Origin: an uncultured Bacteroidales bacterium
GTDB taxonomy: Bacteria; Bacteroidota; Bacteroidia; Bacteroidales; UBA932
NCBI GenBank assembly: GCA_900322025.1
Contig: ONYJ01000011.1
Coordinates: 1-19,340, forward strand
DNA length: 19,340 bases
Direction: 5' to 3'
Below are positions 1 through 7,234 of this stretch, piece after piece (the first letter of the stretch is position 1; each line of letters opens with the position of its first letter). Made by a program: the position numbers and the translations under genes. A model generated the notes under the pieces. The model did no database searches and had not been told where the DNA came from. It worked only from the letters and a program-made list of their open reading frames with translations.

Positions 1-396
1 CCTAAGGAATCTATTGATTTTAATGGCAATACAGGTCCTTTTATACAGTACACCCATGCCAGAATCAAATCTATTCTCCGTAAATCTTCAGCAGACGGCA
101 TACAGGCTGAGCTTACCGGAACAGACTTTTTAGATAAGGAAATAGAGCTTATAAAAATCTTGAATTCGTTTCCAGCCAAGATCAAAGAGGCCGGAGAGGC
201 TATGAGTCCGGCTATTGTAGCTAATTACTGTTACGAACTTGCAAAAGAATTCAATCAGTATTATCACGATTATTCTATTCTCAGAGAACCGGATGAAAAT
301 GTGCGTAGCCAGAGAATTGCACTTGTAGCTTCTGTGGCGGAGGTGTTAGTTAAGGGAATGGGCATACTTGGAATAAAACTGCCGGAAAGAATGTAA
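1..396 (+). CDS. argS: Arginyl-tRNA synthetase, C-terminal fragment (5' end outside window)
   Basis: The reading frame is open from base 1 and stops with TAA at 394-396, giving 131 residues of the C-terminus of arginyl-tRNA synthetase, the cytoplasmic class I enzyme that charges tRNA-Arg. Seen directly: an N-T-G-P-F-I-Q-Y-T-H-A-R-I stretch near residues 10-22 of the fragment, typical of the end of the ArgS catalytic core. It is followed by a helical DALR-type anticodon-binding domain (A-N-Y-C-Y-E-L-A-K-E-F-N-Q-Y-Y, R-I-A-L-V) and the family's usual ending L-P-E-R-M. An ATG at 160 is internal and is not the gene start. The stop overlaps the next gene's ATG by one base (TAATG), so the two are probably cotranscribed. 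Nothing in the visible part looks degraded. Confidence 0.97.
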   Translation, partial: PKESIDFNGNTGPFIQYTHARIKSILRKSSADGIQAELTGTDFLDKEIELIKILNSFPAKIKEAGEAMSPAIVANYCYELAKEFNQYYHDYSILREPDENVRSQRIALVASVAEVLVKGMGILGIKLPERM

Positions 397-2135
397 TGCA
401 GTATGAAAAGAAAATAAGGCACTATCCGTTTCTGCCCACAACTAAAGACGAAATCAAAAGACTTGGGTGGGAGCAGTTAGATGTTGTTTTATTTTCTGGC
501 GATGCGTATATAGACCATCCTTCATTTGGGACTGCCATTATAGCCAGAGTTCTTGAAAAAGAAGGTTATAAAGTAGGAGTGGTGGCACAACCCAATTGGC
601 GCGATGATTTGCGAGATTTTAAGAAGTTAGGTAGGCCTCGTCTGTTTTTTGGTGTTTCTGCCGGTGCAATGGATTCTATGGTTAATCACTATACAGCTTT
701 TAAGAGGCTGAGGAGTAACGATTCATATACTCCGGGAGGTGCGGCAGGCTTTAGACCAGACTATGCTGTAACAGTTTATACTAAGATACTCAAGAGTTTA
801 TTCCCCGATGTGCCGATTGTTATAGGAGGTATAGAGGCTTCTCTTAGGCGTGTAACACACTATGATTACTGGCAAGACAAGTTATTTCCATCCATACTGA
901 TAGAGAGCGGGGCGGATTTTCTTACATACGGTATGGGAGAGAAGGCTATAATACAGATAGCCAGATATATAGACGGGAATAAGGAGGGTAAGTCTTGCAG
1001 ACAACTCTTGCAGACAGCATATTTTTCTACGGAGCCTCCTGAGTTGGACAGCAATACAGTAACCCTGCCTTCATTTGAAAGTTGCTGTGCAGACAAGAAA
1101 GAGTTTGTAAAGAGCTTTAACGAGGTTGAATTGCAGGCGAATCTTTTGCATCCCAAGCGTATTATAGAACCGGTAAAGAACGGGTATGTATATATCAATG
1201 AGCCTTTTCCACCTCTTACTCAAGAAGAACTGGATGCGGTTTACGCTCTGCCATACACCATGCAGCCTCATCCGCGATACAAGGGCAAAACTATTCCAGC
1301 GTATGAAATGATAAAGAATTCCATTACCATACACAGGGGATGTTTTGGAGGATGTAGTTTCTGCACAATAGCTGCTCATCAGGGGAAGTTTATACAGAGC
1401 CGCAGTACGCACTCTATACTATCTGAGATAGAGGTATTAAAACAAGTCCCGGGATTTTCCGGCAATCTGTCTGATGTGGGAGCTCCTTCTGCAAATATGT
1501 ATATGATGGGTGGCAAGAATCTTTCTCTCTGCAAAAAATGTCGCCGAAAGTCTTGCATATATCCATCTATCTGCCTAAACCTTAATCGTTCTCACAAACC
1601 TTTGACAGAACTTTACAGAAAAATAGATGCTGTTAGCGGAATAAGACATTCTTTCATAGGTAGTGGTGTGAGATACGATTTGCTGATGGATAGAGAAGGG
1701 TATCTCGACAAGGAATCGAGAGAATACTTTACAGAGTTGATATCTAAGCATATAAGCGGAAGATTCAAGGTTGCTCCGGAACATACGGAAGAGCATGTCC
1801 TACAACTTATGAACAAGCCTTCTTTTGCATTGTTCTGTACTATGAAAAAGGAGTTTGGAAAGATTTGCAAGCAATACAATCTCAATCAGCAGATAGTTCC
1901 ATATTTTATATCTTCTCATCCGGGGTGTCATTTATCTGACATGAAAGCACTTGCGGCGAATCCTAATTTGCAGGGTGTTTTTACGGAGCAGGTGCAGAGT
2001 TTTACTCCTACACCAATGACCAGAAGTTCCGTTATGTTTTATACGGGCTTAAATACCAAAACATTAGCTCCTCTGTTTGTGGAAAAGAATATTATGCGCC
2101 AAAGGGAGCAGAAATCTTATTTCTTTAAGAAATAG
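396..2135 (+). CDS. YgiQ family radical SAM protein
   Basis: A 579-residue protein of the YgiQ (UPF0313) radical SAM family; the family's substrate is not established. Seen directly: an N-terminal region with F-S-G-D-A-Y-I-D-H-P-S-F-G, typical of the family; the 4Fe-4S/SAM motif C-x3-C-x2-C at Cys316, Cys320 and Cys323 inside H-R-G-C-F-G-G-C-S-F-C; a second cysteine group at 379, 382, 387 and 393 (C-K-K-C, S-C, I-C), also a family trait and possibly a further metal site; and the conserved F-K-V-A-P-E-H-T-E and Q-Q-I-V-P-Y-F-I-S-S-H-P-G blocks. The C-terminus ends about where the catalytic part ends, leaving only a short lysine-rich tail, whereas relatives I remember run on for some tens of residues. 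The start is the ATG that overlaps the argS stop (TAATG), which suggests translational coupling. Family assignment is firm; reaction unknown. Confidence 0.95.
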   Translation: MQYEKKIRHYPFLPTTKDEIKRLGWEQLDVVLFSGDAYIDHPSFGTAIIARVLEKEGYKVGVVAQPNWRDDLRDFKKLGRPRLFFGVSAGAMDSMVNHYTAFKRLRSNDSYTPGGAAGFRPDYAVTVYTKILKSLFPDVPIVIGGIEASLRRVTHYDYWQDKLFPSILIESGADFLTYGMGEKAIIQIARYIDGNKEGKSCRQLLQTAYFSTEPPELDSNTVTLPSFESCCADKKEFVKSFNEVELQANLLHPKRIIEPVKNGYVYINEPFPPLTQEELDAVYALPYTMQPHPRYKGKTIPAYEMIKNSITIHRGCFGGCSFCTIAAHQGKFIQSRSTHSILSEIEVLKQVPGFSGNLSDVGAPSANMYMMGGKNLSLCKKCRRKSCIYPSICLNLNRSHKPLTELYRKIDAVSGIRHSFIGSGVRYDLLMDREGYLDKESREYFTELISKHISGRFKVAPEHTEEHVLQLMNKPSFALFCTMKKEFGKICKQYNLNQQIVPYFISSHPGCHLSDMKALAANPNLQGVFTEQVQSFTPTPMTRSSVMFYTGLNTKTLAPLFVEKNIMRQREQKSYFFKK

Positions 2136-2145
2136 TGTAAATTGT

Positions 2146-2175
2146 TTTGCGATTAAAAAAAATACCTTATAATTG
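2146..2175 (+). promoter_or_regulatory. Candidate Bacteroidetes-type promoter ahead of the H1-like gene
   Basis: The 101-bp gap 2136-2236 contains TTTG at 2146-2149 and TATAATTG at 2168-2175, 18 nt apart. The Bacteroides consensus is TTTG, then 19-21 nt, then TAnnTTTG, so one -7 base and the spacing are slightly off. It would place the start of transcription roughly 50 nt before the GTG at 2237. The match is imperfect and AT-rich sequence produces such hits by chance. Confidence 0.3.
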
Positions 2176-2236
2176 CATCAGAAAAGAATAGGCTAAAAGC
2201 CCTATAGATAAATCTCAACGATTCTGAAATATACTT

Positions 2237-3229
2237 GTGAAAGTGACTAACATTAAGAAGACAACAGCAAAGAAAGCTCCCAAAGGTACTGCTAAAAAAA
2301 ATGTGGCAGCAAAGCCTAAGAAGGATGCTAAAGAGGTGAAATCAGTAAAAGCCAAGGCTACTGTCAAGGCCAAGGCTACTGTCAAGGCCAAGGCTACTGT
2401 CAAGGCCAAGGCTTCGGTAAAAGCTAAGGCTCCGGTAAAGGCCAAAGCTCCGGTAAAGGCCAAAGCTCCGGTAAAGGCCAAAGCTCCGGTAAAAGCTAAG
2501 GCTCCGGTAAAAGCCAAAGCTCCGGCTAAAGCCAAGGCTTCGGTAAAAGCTAAGGATCCGGTAAAAGCTAAGGCTCCGGTAAAGGTCAAAGTTCCGGCAA
2601 AAGCTAAGGCTTCAGTAAAAGCTAAGGCTCCAGCAAAGACCAAGGCTCCCGCTAAAGCCAAAACTCCTACAAAGCTGAATGTTAAGGCACCTGCTGAAGT
2701 TAAGTCACCAGTAAAAGTTGTTAAGAAAGAGGTTGCAGAATTGCAGCCTTCTGTAAAAAAAGTTCATCAGCCGTCTGTATCTAAACCACAGTCGTCTTTA
2801 GACAGAAGAAAGATAAAGCCTACAGAAGCTCAGGTTGCTCCTCCTTTAGTTATGACAAATCAGAAACCGAAAAATTTTGGTGTTCCAGCTTCCATAAGTG
2901 CTAAAAGAAGACTGGTAGTGAGTTATTCCAATATGAAAGAGGAAGTGGCAAATGCTTTTAAAGAGAAATATCCTAAGGGTTATGCCGATTATATGGGAGA
3001 TCTGTTCAAGGTAGATAAACCGGATGGGACATCTTTCTATGCCATTACTTTAGAAACGGAAGATTCTGTCTATTTGATTAAAATGGAGGTTACGATAGAT
3101 AGAATTGAGGATGCTCAGAAGAATCTCTTCCCAGAATCTGATGGGTCTGACGATATACCTACCGAGGGCGAAACATTCCCTGATGACAATACGGAGAATA
3201 TGTCGGATTCAGAAGATGACGTGGATTAG
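2237..3229 (+). CDS. Histone H1-like Lys/Ala/Pro repeat protein with acidic C-terminal tail
   Basis: A 330-residue protein I do not recognise by name. Residues 1-37 are basic (K-K, A-K-K). Residues 38-145 are 18 tandem hexads of the form K-A-K-A-(T/S/P)-V, very like the C-terminal tails of eukaryotic linker histone H1 and bacterial H1-like proteins. Residues about 146-220 are a Pro/Lys/Gln-rich linker. Residues about 224-290 look like a folded, non-repetitive domain (S-Y-S-N-M-K-E-E-V, Y-P-K-G-Y-A-D-Y-M-G-D-L-F-K-V), and the last 30 residues are strongly acidic. There is no signal peptide or membrane segment, so it is probably cytoplasmic. DNA or RNA binding is inferred from the basic repeat only. 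The start is GTG at 2237 because an in-frame TGA lies just upstream (2225-2227); GTG at 2243 is an alternative. The stop overlaps the ClC start by 14 nt. Confidence 0.85.
   Translation: MKVTNIKKTTAKKAPKGTAKKNVAAKPKKDAKEVKSVKAKATVKAKATVKAKATVKAKASVKAKAPVKAKAPVKAKAPVKAKAPVKAKAPVKAKAPAKAKASVKAKDPVKAKAPVKVKVPAKAKASVKAKAPAKTKAPAKAKTPTKLNVKAPAEVKSPVKVVKKEVAELQPSVKKVHQPSVSKPQSSLDRRKIKPTEAQVAPPLVMTNQKPKNFGVPASISAKRRLVVSYSNMKEEVANAFKEKYPKGYADYMGDLFKVDKPDGTSFYAITLETEDSVYLIKMEVTIDRIEDAQKNLFPESDGSDDIPTEGETFPDDNTENMSDSEDDVD
2348..2671 (+). repeat. 18-bp tandem repeat, 18 copies, coding K-A-K-A-x-V hexads
   Basis: Eighteen in-frame 18-bp units lie inside the H1-like gene. They form homogeneous sub-blocks: units 1-3 end in GCTACTGTC and are near-identical (only the first base group differs, AAA or AAG), units 6-8 are identical copies built on GCCAAAGCTCCGGTA, and units 5, 9 and 13 share GCTAAGGCTCCGGTA. 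The edges (units 14-18) are more divergent. This pattern points to recent local duplication and homogenisation, probably by slippage or recombination, in multiples of 18 bp that keep the frame. Confidence 0.97.
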
Positions 3230-5003
3230 CAGCAATAATATATTCAAAACAATCTCACACTTCATAAAGACCAGACTGCAGAGAATGCCCGAGAATAGGG
3301 AGATTCTCTTGTTGGCTTTTTTAGTAGGGTTGGGGAGTGGGCTTGCGGCTTTTCTGCTATTGCAGTCTATACATTTTGTGCAGCGGATGCTTGTTGGCTG
3401 GTTCAGCAGTTCATCCTCTAGTTATTTATATCTGCTCTACCCCGGAGTAGGTATGTTAATAGCTTATCTGATAGTACGATATATCATAAGGGATAGTATT
3501 TCTCACGGGGTAACCAAAGTGCTTTTGGCCATATCGCGATACGATTCTAAAATAAAGCTTCATAATACTTGGTCGTCTATTCTTACAAGTGCTATTACCA
3601 TAGGCTTTGGAGGCTCTGTAGGAGCTGAAGCACCAATTGTTTATACGGGTGCTGCCATAGGTTCCAATATAGGAAGGAAAGCCGGCCTCTCTTATAAGAA
3701 TGTTACTCTATTGCTTGGATGCGGAGCTGCCGGTGCCATAGCCGGTATTTTTAAGGCTCCTATGGCGGGGGTGTTGTTTACATTTGAAATTCTGATGTTC
3801 AATATGTCTATGACATCTATACTTCCGCTTGTAACCAGCAGTATAACAGCAACAACAGTAACATACTTACTTATGGGAGATGCTGTGGCCTTTAACAATA
3901 CTCTTACTCCCTTTAATGTTGGAAACATTCCATATTATGTCTTATTCGGGATTCTTTGCGGCTTTGCATCGTTGTATTTTACAAGGACAACGCTTTTTAC
4001 AGAAGACAAAATAAAATCTATATCTAATCCTTTCAAGCGTTGGTTTTTTAGTGCCGTAAGCTTAGGTATTATGATTTTCCTCTTTCCGCCACTATACGGA
4101 GAGGGCTATGCTAATCTTACGAGTCTGCTCAACGATAATGATTTATCGGCTGTTGGAAACACGGTGTTTGCGAGTGTATTTGCTTATGAATGGGCTCTTC
4201 CTGTATTTTTTGCTTTAGTGTTTTTTGTAAAGGTTTTTTCAATGTCTTTTACAAATGCCGGCGGAGGTGTGGGAGGAACTTTTGGTCCTACTCTGTTTAT
4301 GGGTGGAATTTTAGGTTATGTAATGGCACACTCGTCTAATCTGTTGGGCCTTAATCTGCCTGAAACAAATTTTGTGCTTGTAGGAATGGCCGGGCTTATG
4401 GCTGGAGTAATGCAGGCACCGCTGACAGCGATTTTTCTTATAGCCGAAATTACAGGAGGTTATACCCTTCTGATGCCGCTAATCATTACATCTGTAATTT
4501 CTTATGCCACAATAAGGATGTTTGAACCGTATTCAATTTATACAAAGCGAATAGCAAAGCAAGGTTATTTGCTAACCCACGATTCAGACAAAGCTGTACT
4601 CACTCTTCTAAAATTGTCAGATGTTTTGGAATCTAACTTTAGTCCGGTACAGGTGAAAGATACCATGGGAGATTTGGTTAAGGTGATATCTACTTCAACC
4701 AGAGATATTTATCCTGTTTTAGATGAGTCGTCGTGCTTGAAAGGCATAGTGTTCTTGGGAGAAGTAAAGTCTGATATGTTTGATACTTCTAAGTATTCCA
4801 AGCCTATAACCTCTTATATGAAATCTGCGGAGGTTGTTGTTTACGACTATGAGAAGATGGAAGATGTTATTCATAAGTTTGAACAGAGCGGAGCATGGAA
4901 TCTGCCTGTGGTAGATGCTAATAATAAATATCTTGGCTTTGTATCAAAATCGCATATATTCTTTGCGTATCGTCAGAGGCTTCACGAAGTCAGCCACGAT
5001 TGA
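3216..5003 (+). CDS. ClC family chloride channel/transporter with C-terminal CBS pair
   Basis: A 595-residue integral membrane protein of the voltage-gated ClC family, carrying anions across the inner membrane. Seen directly: many hydrophobic helices from residue about 25 to 460; the GREGP-equivalent G-A-E-A-P at 136-140 with the external gating glutamate Glu138; the G-G-T-F-G-P selectivity segment at 353-358; and two CBS-like units at about 470-590 (Y-P-V-L-D-E, then N-L-P-V-V-D-A-N-N-K-Y-L-G-F-V). The GSGIP-equivalent reads S-H-G-V-T, so the ion-coordinating serine is replaced. The segment F-T-F-E-I at 188-192 has Ile192 where E. coli ClC has the internal proton glutamate Glu203. An upstream in-frame ATG at 3105 would add 37 non-hydrophobic residues encoded inside the preceding gene, so I prefer ATG 3216, which overlaps that gene's end by 14 nt. 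Confidence 0.93.
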   Translation: MTWISSNNIFKTISHFIKTRLQRMPENREILLLAFLVGLGSGLAAFLLLQSIHFVQRMLVGWFSSSSSSYLYLLYPGVGMLIAYLIVRYIIRDSISHGVTKVLLAISRYDSKIKLHNTWSSILTSAITIGFGGSVGAEAPIVYTGAAIGSNIGRKAGLSYKNVTLLLGCGAAGAIAGIFKAPMAGVLFTFEILMFNMSMTSILPLVTSSITATTVTYLLMGDAVAFNNTLTPFNVGNIPYYVLFGILCGFASLYFTRTTLFTEDKIKSISNPFKRWFFSAVSLGIMIFLFPPLYGEGYANLTSLLNDNDLSAVGNTVFASVFAYEWALPVFFALVFFVKVFSMSFTNAGGGVGGTFGPTLFMGGILGYVMAHSSNLLGLNLPETNFVLVGMAGLMAGVMQAPLTAIFLIAEITGGYTLLMPLIITSVISYATIRMFEPYSIYTKRIAKQGYLLTHDSDKAVLTLLKLSDVLESNFSPVQVKDTMGDLVKVISTSTRDIYPVLDESSCLKGIVFLGEVKSDMFDTSKYSKPITSYMKSAEVVVYDYEKMEDVIHKFEQSGAWNLPVVDANNKYLGFVSKSHIFFAYRQRLHEVSHD

Positions 5004-5015
5004 CATTATTTTAAC

Positions 5016-5023
5016 TATATTTA
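5016..5023 (+). promoter_or_regulatory. Candidate -7 element (TATATTTA) ahead of tex
   Basis: TATATTTA, followed by CGCAT, lies 25 nt before the tex ATG. It resembles the Bacteroides -7 form TAnnTTTG with one mismatch. The same CTATATTTAC...GCAT string occurs ahead of the glycosyltransferase gene at 7203. I see no TTG at the expected 19-21 nt upstream, so the call rests on the -7 likeness and the recurrence. Confidence 0.3.
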
Positions 5024-5048
5024 CGCATTAGGAATAGGTATAGGTATC

Positions 5049-7184
5049 ATGAATGCGTCATATATAGATTTTATTGCAAATAAACTTGGTGTAAAGCATT
5101 GGCGAGTAGAAAATTGCATTCAGCTTTTGGAAGAAGGGGCCACTGTGCCGTTTATATCGCGATACAGGAAGGAGGCCACCGGCACCATGACAGATGTGGA
5201 AGTAGCCGAAACTAATTTTCATTATCAGCGTTTTTTGGAACTTGACAAACGTAAGGAAGCTGTATTGAAGAGTATAGAGGAGCAGCAAAAACTGACTCCG
5301 GAACTCAAGGAACTTATAGATGCCTGTACGGAACTGCAACGTTTGGAGGATATTTATCTGCCTTTCCGCCCTAAACGGAGAACACGAGCTTCAATTGCAA
5401 GAGAGAAGGGCCTGGAACCGCTTGCTCAAAAAATGCAGGCGTTGCAGGTAGCAGATGTGTATAGCGAGGCGGCTAAGTTTGTAAAGGATGGCGTTGCTGA
5501 TGTGGAAGAAGCTTTACAGGGTGCAAGAGATATTATTGCGGAGCAAATATCAGAAAATCTGGAGATAAGAGAGGAATTGAGGAGTTATTACTCAAGGAGC
5601 GGTGTATTAAAAACCAAAGTATCTAAAGGAAAGGAAGAAGAAGGCGAAAAATACGCAGACTATTTTTCATATTCTGCCGGCATAGCGAGAATGCCCTCTC
5701 ATAGGCTTCTTGCGGTATTAAGGGCTGTAAATGAGAAGATACTTACGGTGAAGATAGAAACAGACCCGCAGATATCGTTGAAGATAATAAATAGAATTTT
5801 TTACAGAGGCCAAAAATATCCTAACAAACAACTCTTTGAACAGCTGCAACTTGCACAGGAAGATAGTCTAACCAGACTTTTGGATTCGTCTATAGAAAAC
5901 GAAATTCTGAAGGCCGCTAAATATAAGGCAGATCTTGAGGCGGTAAAGGTATTCGGGGAGAATCTTAAACAGCTTCTTTTGGCCGCTCCTGTGGGGCAAA
6001 AAACAACTATGGCTATAGATCCCGGATTCAGAACCGGATGTAAGGTTGTGTGTTTGGACAGGCAGGGAAACCTTCTCTATCACGATGTGATATATCCACA
6101 TCCTCCTGTTAATCAGAAAATGGAGGCTATGAGCAAGATTACGGATATGGTGGAAAAATATCAGATAGAAGTAATAGCCATAGGCAACGGCACGGCGGCC
6201 AGAGAAACAGAGGGTTTTATCAGGCGCTTGGGTTTTTCGCAACAGATAAAAATATATTCTGTTAGCGAAGATGGAGCTTCTATTTATTCTGCCTCGGAAA
6301 CTGCTCGCCAAGAATTTCCGGACGAAGATGTTACTGTGCGAGGTGCTGTTTCAATTGGCCGTAGATTGATGGATCCGTTGGCGGAGCTTGTTAAGATAGA
6401 TCCTAAGTCGTTGGGAGTAGGGCAATATCAGCACGATGTAGATCAGTCTTTGTTAAAGGAAAAGCTGGATGAGGTGGTGGAGTATTGCGTAAATACCGTA
6501 GGGGTTAATCTTAATACAGCAAGTAGTCATTTGCTTTCTCATGTGTCTGGTATAGGACCGGTATTGGCGTCTAATATAGTGGCTTACAGAACTGGCAATG
6601 GTGCTTTTACCTCCCGAAAACAGCTCGCTGAAGTGCCCAGATTGGGGCAGAAAGCATTTCAGATGGCGGCTGGTTTTTTGAGAATTCCGGATGCTGCAAA
6701 TCCATTAGATAACTCTGCTGTTCATCCTGAACGATATGCTCTTGTAGAAAAAATGGCAGAAGATGCAGGCTGCAAGGTAGCTGAACTCATAGGTAATACC
6801 GGCAGAATAGATTCTATACCTTTAGAAGATTATGTAGGCGCAGGGGTAGGTTTGCCAACATTAGAAGACATTGTTCAGGAGCTTAAAAAGCCGGGGAGAG
6901 ATCCAAGGGAGGCTGCTAAAGACTTTGAATTTTCTTCCGAAATTTCTTCTTTGGAAGATTTGAAAGAAGGTATGCAATTGCCTGGTATTGTTACTAATCT
7001 TACAGCTTTTGGGGCATTCGTAGATATAGGCATAAAGCAGAACGGGCTTATTCATATTTCTAATATGGGACAAAAGTTTGTACGCAATGCTTCTGATGTG
7101 CTCAAACTTCACCAGCAGATTACCGTGTCTGTAATTGGGGTAGATTTGAAGCGGCAGAGAATACAACTTAGACTGGTAGAGTAG
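5049..7184 (+). CDS. tex: Tex family RNA-binding transcription accessory protein
   Basis: A 711-residue cytoplasmic Tex protein, a nucleic-acid-binding factor linked to transcription and, in some bacteria, to toxin expression and ribosome-related processes. Domains in order: an N-terminal helical Tex domain (about 1-200, with V-P-F-I-S-R-Y-R-K-E-A-T-G and I-Y-L-P-F-R-P-K-R-R-T-R, both hallmarks); a YqgF/RNase H-like domain starting near residue 320 with D-P-G-F-R-T-G at 324-330; a helix-hairpin-helix region at about 495-565 (V-S-G-I-G-P-V-L-A); and a C-terminal S1 domain at about 638-711 (G-I-V-T-N-L-T-A-F-G-A-F-V-D-I-G, L-I-H-I-S). The length is normal or slightly short for the family. The ATG at 5049 follows a 45-bp gap after the ClC gene. 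The frame is intact throughout. Confidence 0.97.
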   Translation: MNASYIDFIANKLGVKHWRVENCIQLLEEGATVPFISRYRKEATGTMTDVEVAETNFHYQRFLELDKRKEAVLKSIEEQQKLTPELKELIDACTELQRLEDIYLPFRPKRRTRASIAREKGLEPLAQKMQALQVADVYSEAAKFVKDGVADVEEALQGARDIIAEQISENLEIREELRSYYSRSGVLKTKVSKGKEEEGEKYADYFSYSAGIARMPSHRLLAVLRAVNEKILTVKIETDPQISLKIINRIFYRGQKYPNKQLFEQLQLAQEDSLTRLLDSSIENEILKAAKYKADLEAVKVFGENLKQLLLAAPVGQKTTMAIDPGFRTGCKVVCLDRQGNLLYHDVIYPHPPVNQKMEAMSKITDMVEKYQIEVIAIGNGTAARETEGFIRRLGFSQQIKIYSVSEDGASIYSASETARQEFPDEDVTVRGAVSIGRRLMDPLAELVKIDPKSLGVGQYQHDVDQSLLKEKLDEVVEYCVNTVGVNLNTASSHLLSHVSGIGPVLASNIVAYRTGNGAFTSRKQLAEVPRLGQKAFQMAAGFLRIPDAANPLDNSAVHPERYALVEKMAEDAGCKVAELIGNTGRIDSIPLEDYVGAGVGLPTLEDIVQELKKPGRDPREAAKDFEFSSEISSLEDLKEGMQLPGIVTNLTAFGAFVDIGIKQNGLIHISNMGQKFVRNASDVLKLHQQITVSVIGVDLKRQRIQLRLVE

Positions 7185-7203
7185 AACATGGCACAAATCT
7201 CAC

Positions 7204-7211
7204 TATATTTA
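7204..7211 (+). promoter_or_regulatory. Candidate -7 element (TATATTTA) ahead of the GT2 gene
   Basis: TATATTTA followed by CCGCAT lies in the 50-bp gap after tex, 23 nt before the ATG at 7235. Its context nearly repeats the one ahead of tex (5015-5028). No convincing -33 TTG is seen at the usual distance. Confidence 0.3.
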
Positions 7212-7234
7212 CCGCATCTATAAATAAACCGAGT

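Noticed and set aside
2215..2661. Minus-strand open frame of 148 codons encoding an Ala/Leu/Phe-rich hydrophobic repeat
   Set aside because: It is the antisense of the 18-bp repeat in the H1-like gene; a short-period repeat in multiples of three keeps all frames free of stops. No start signal or independent support.
3105..3215. Longer ClC start at 3105
   Set aside because: The added 37 residues come from a shifted frame of the H1-like gene's conserved C-terminal part and acidic tail and do not resemble a ClC N-terminus.
3532..5164. Palindrome TATCGCGATA at 3532-3541 and again at 5155-5164, as a possible binding or methylation site
   Set aside because: Both copies fall inside coding sequence and encode the same I-S-R-Y residues in ClC and Tex; shared codon choice explains them.
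5868..6311. Minus-strand open frame of 147 codons within tex
   Set aside because: It lies wholly opposite the conserved YqgF-like region of Tex and its translation shows no recognisable domain or start context.
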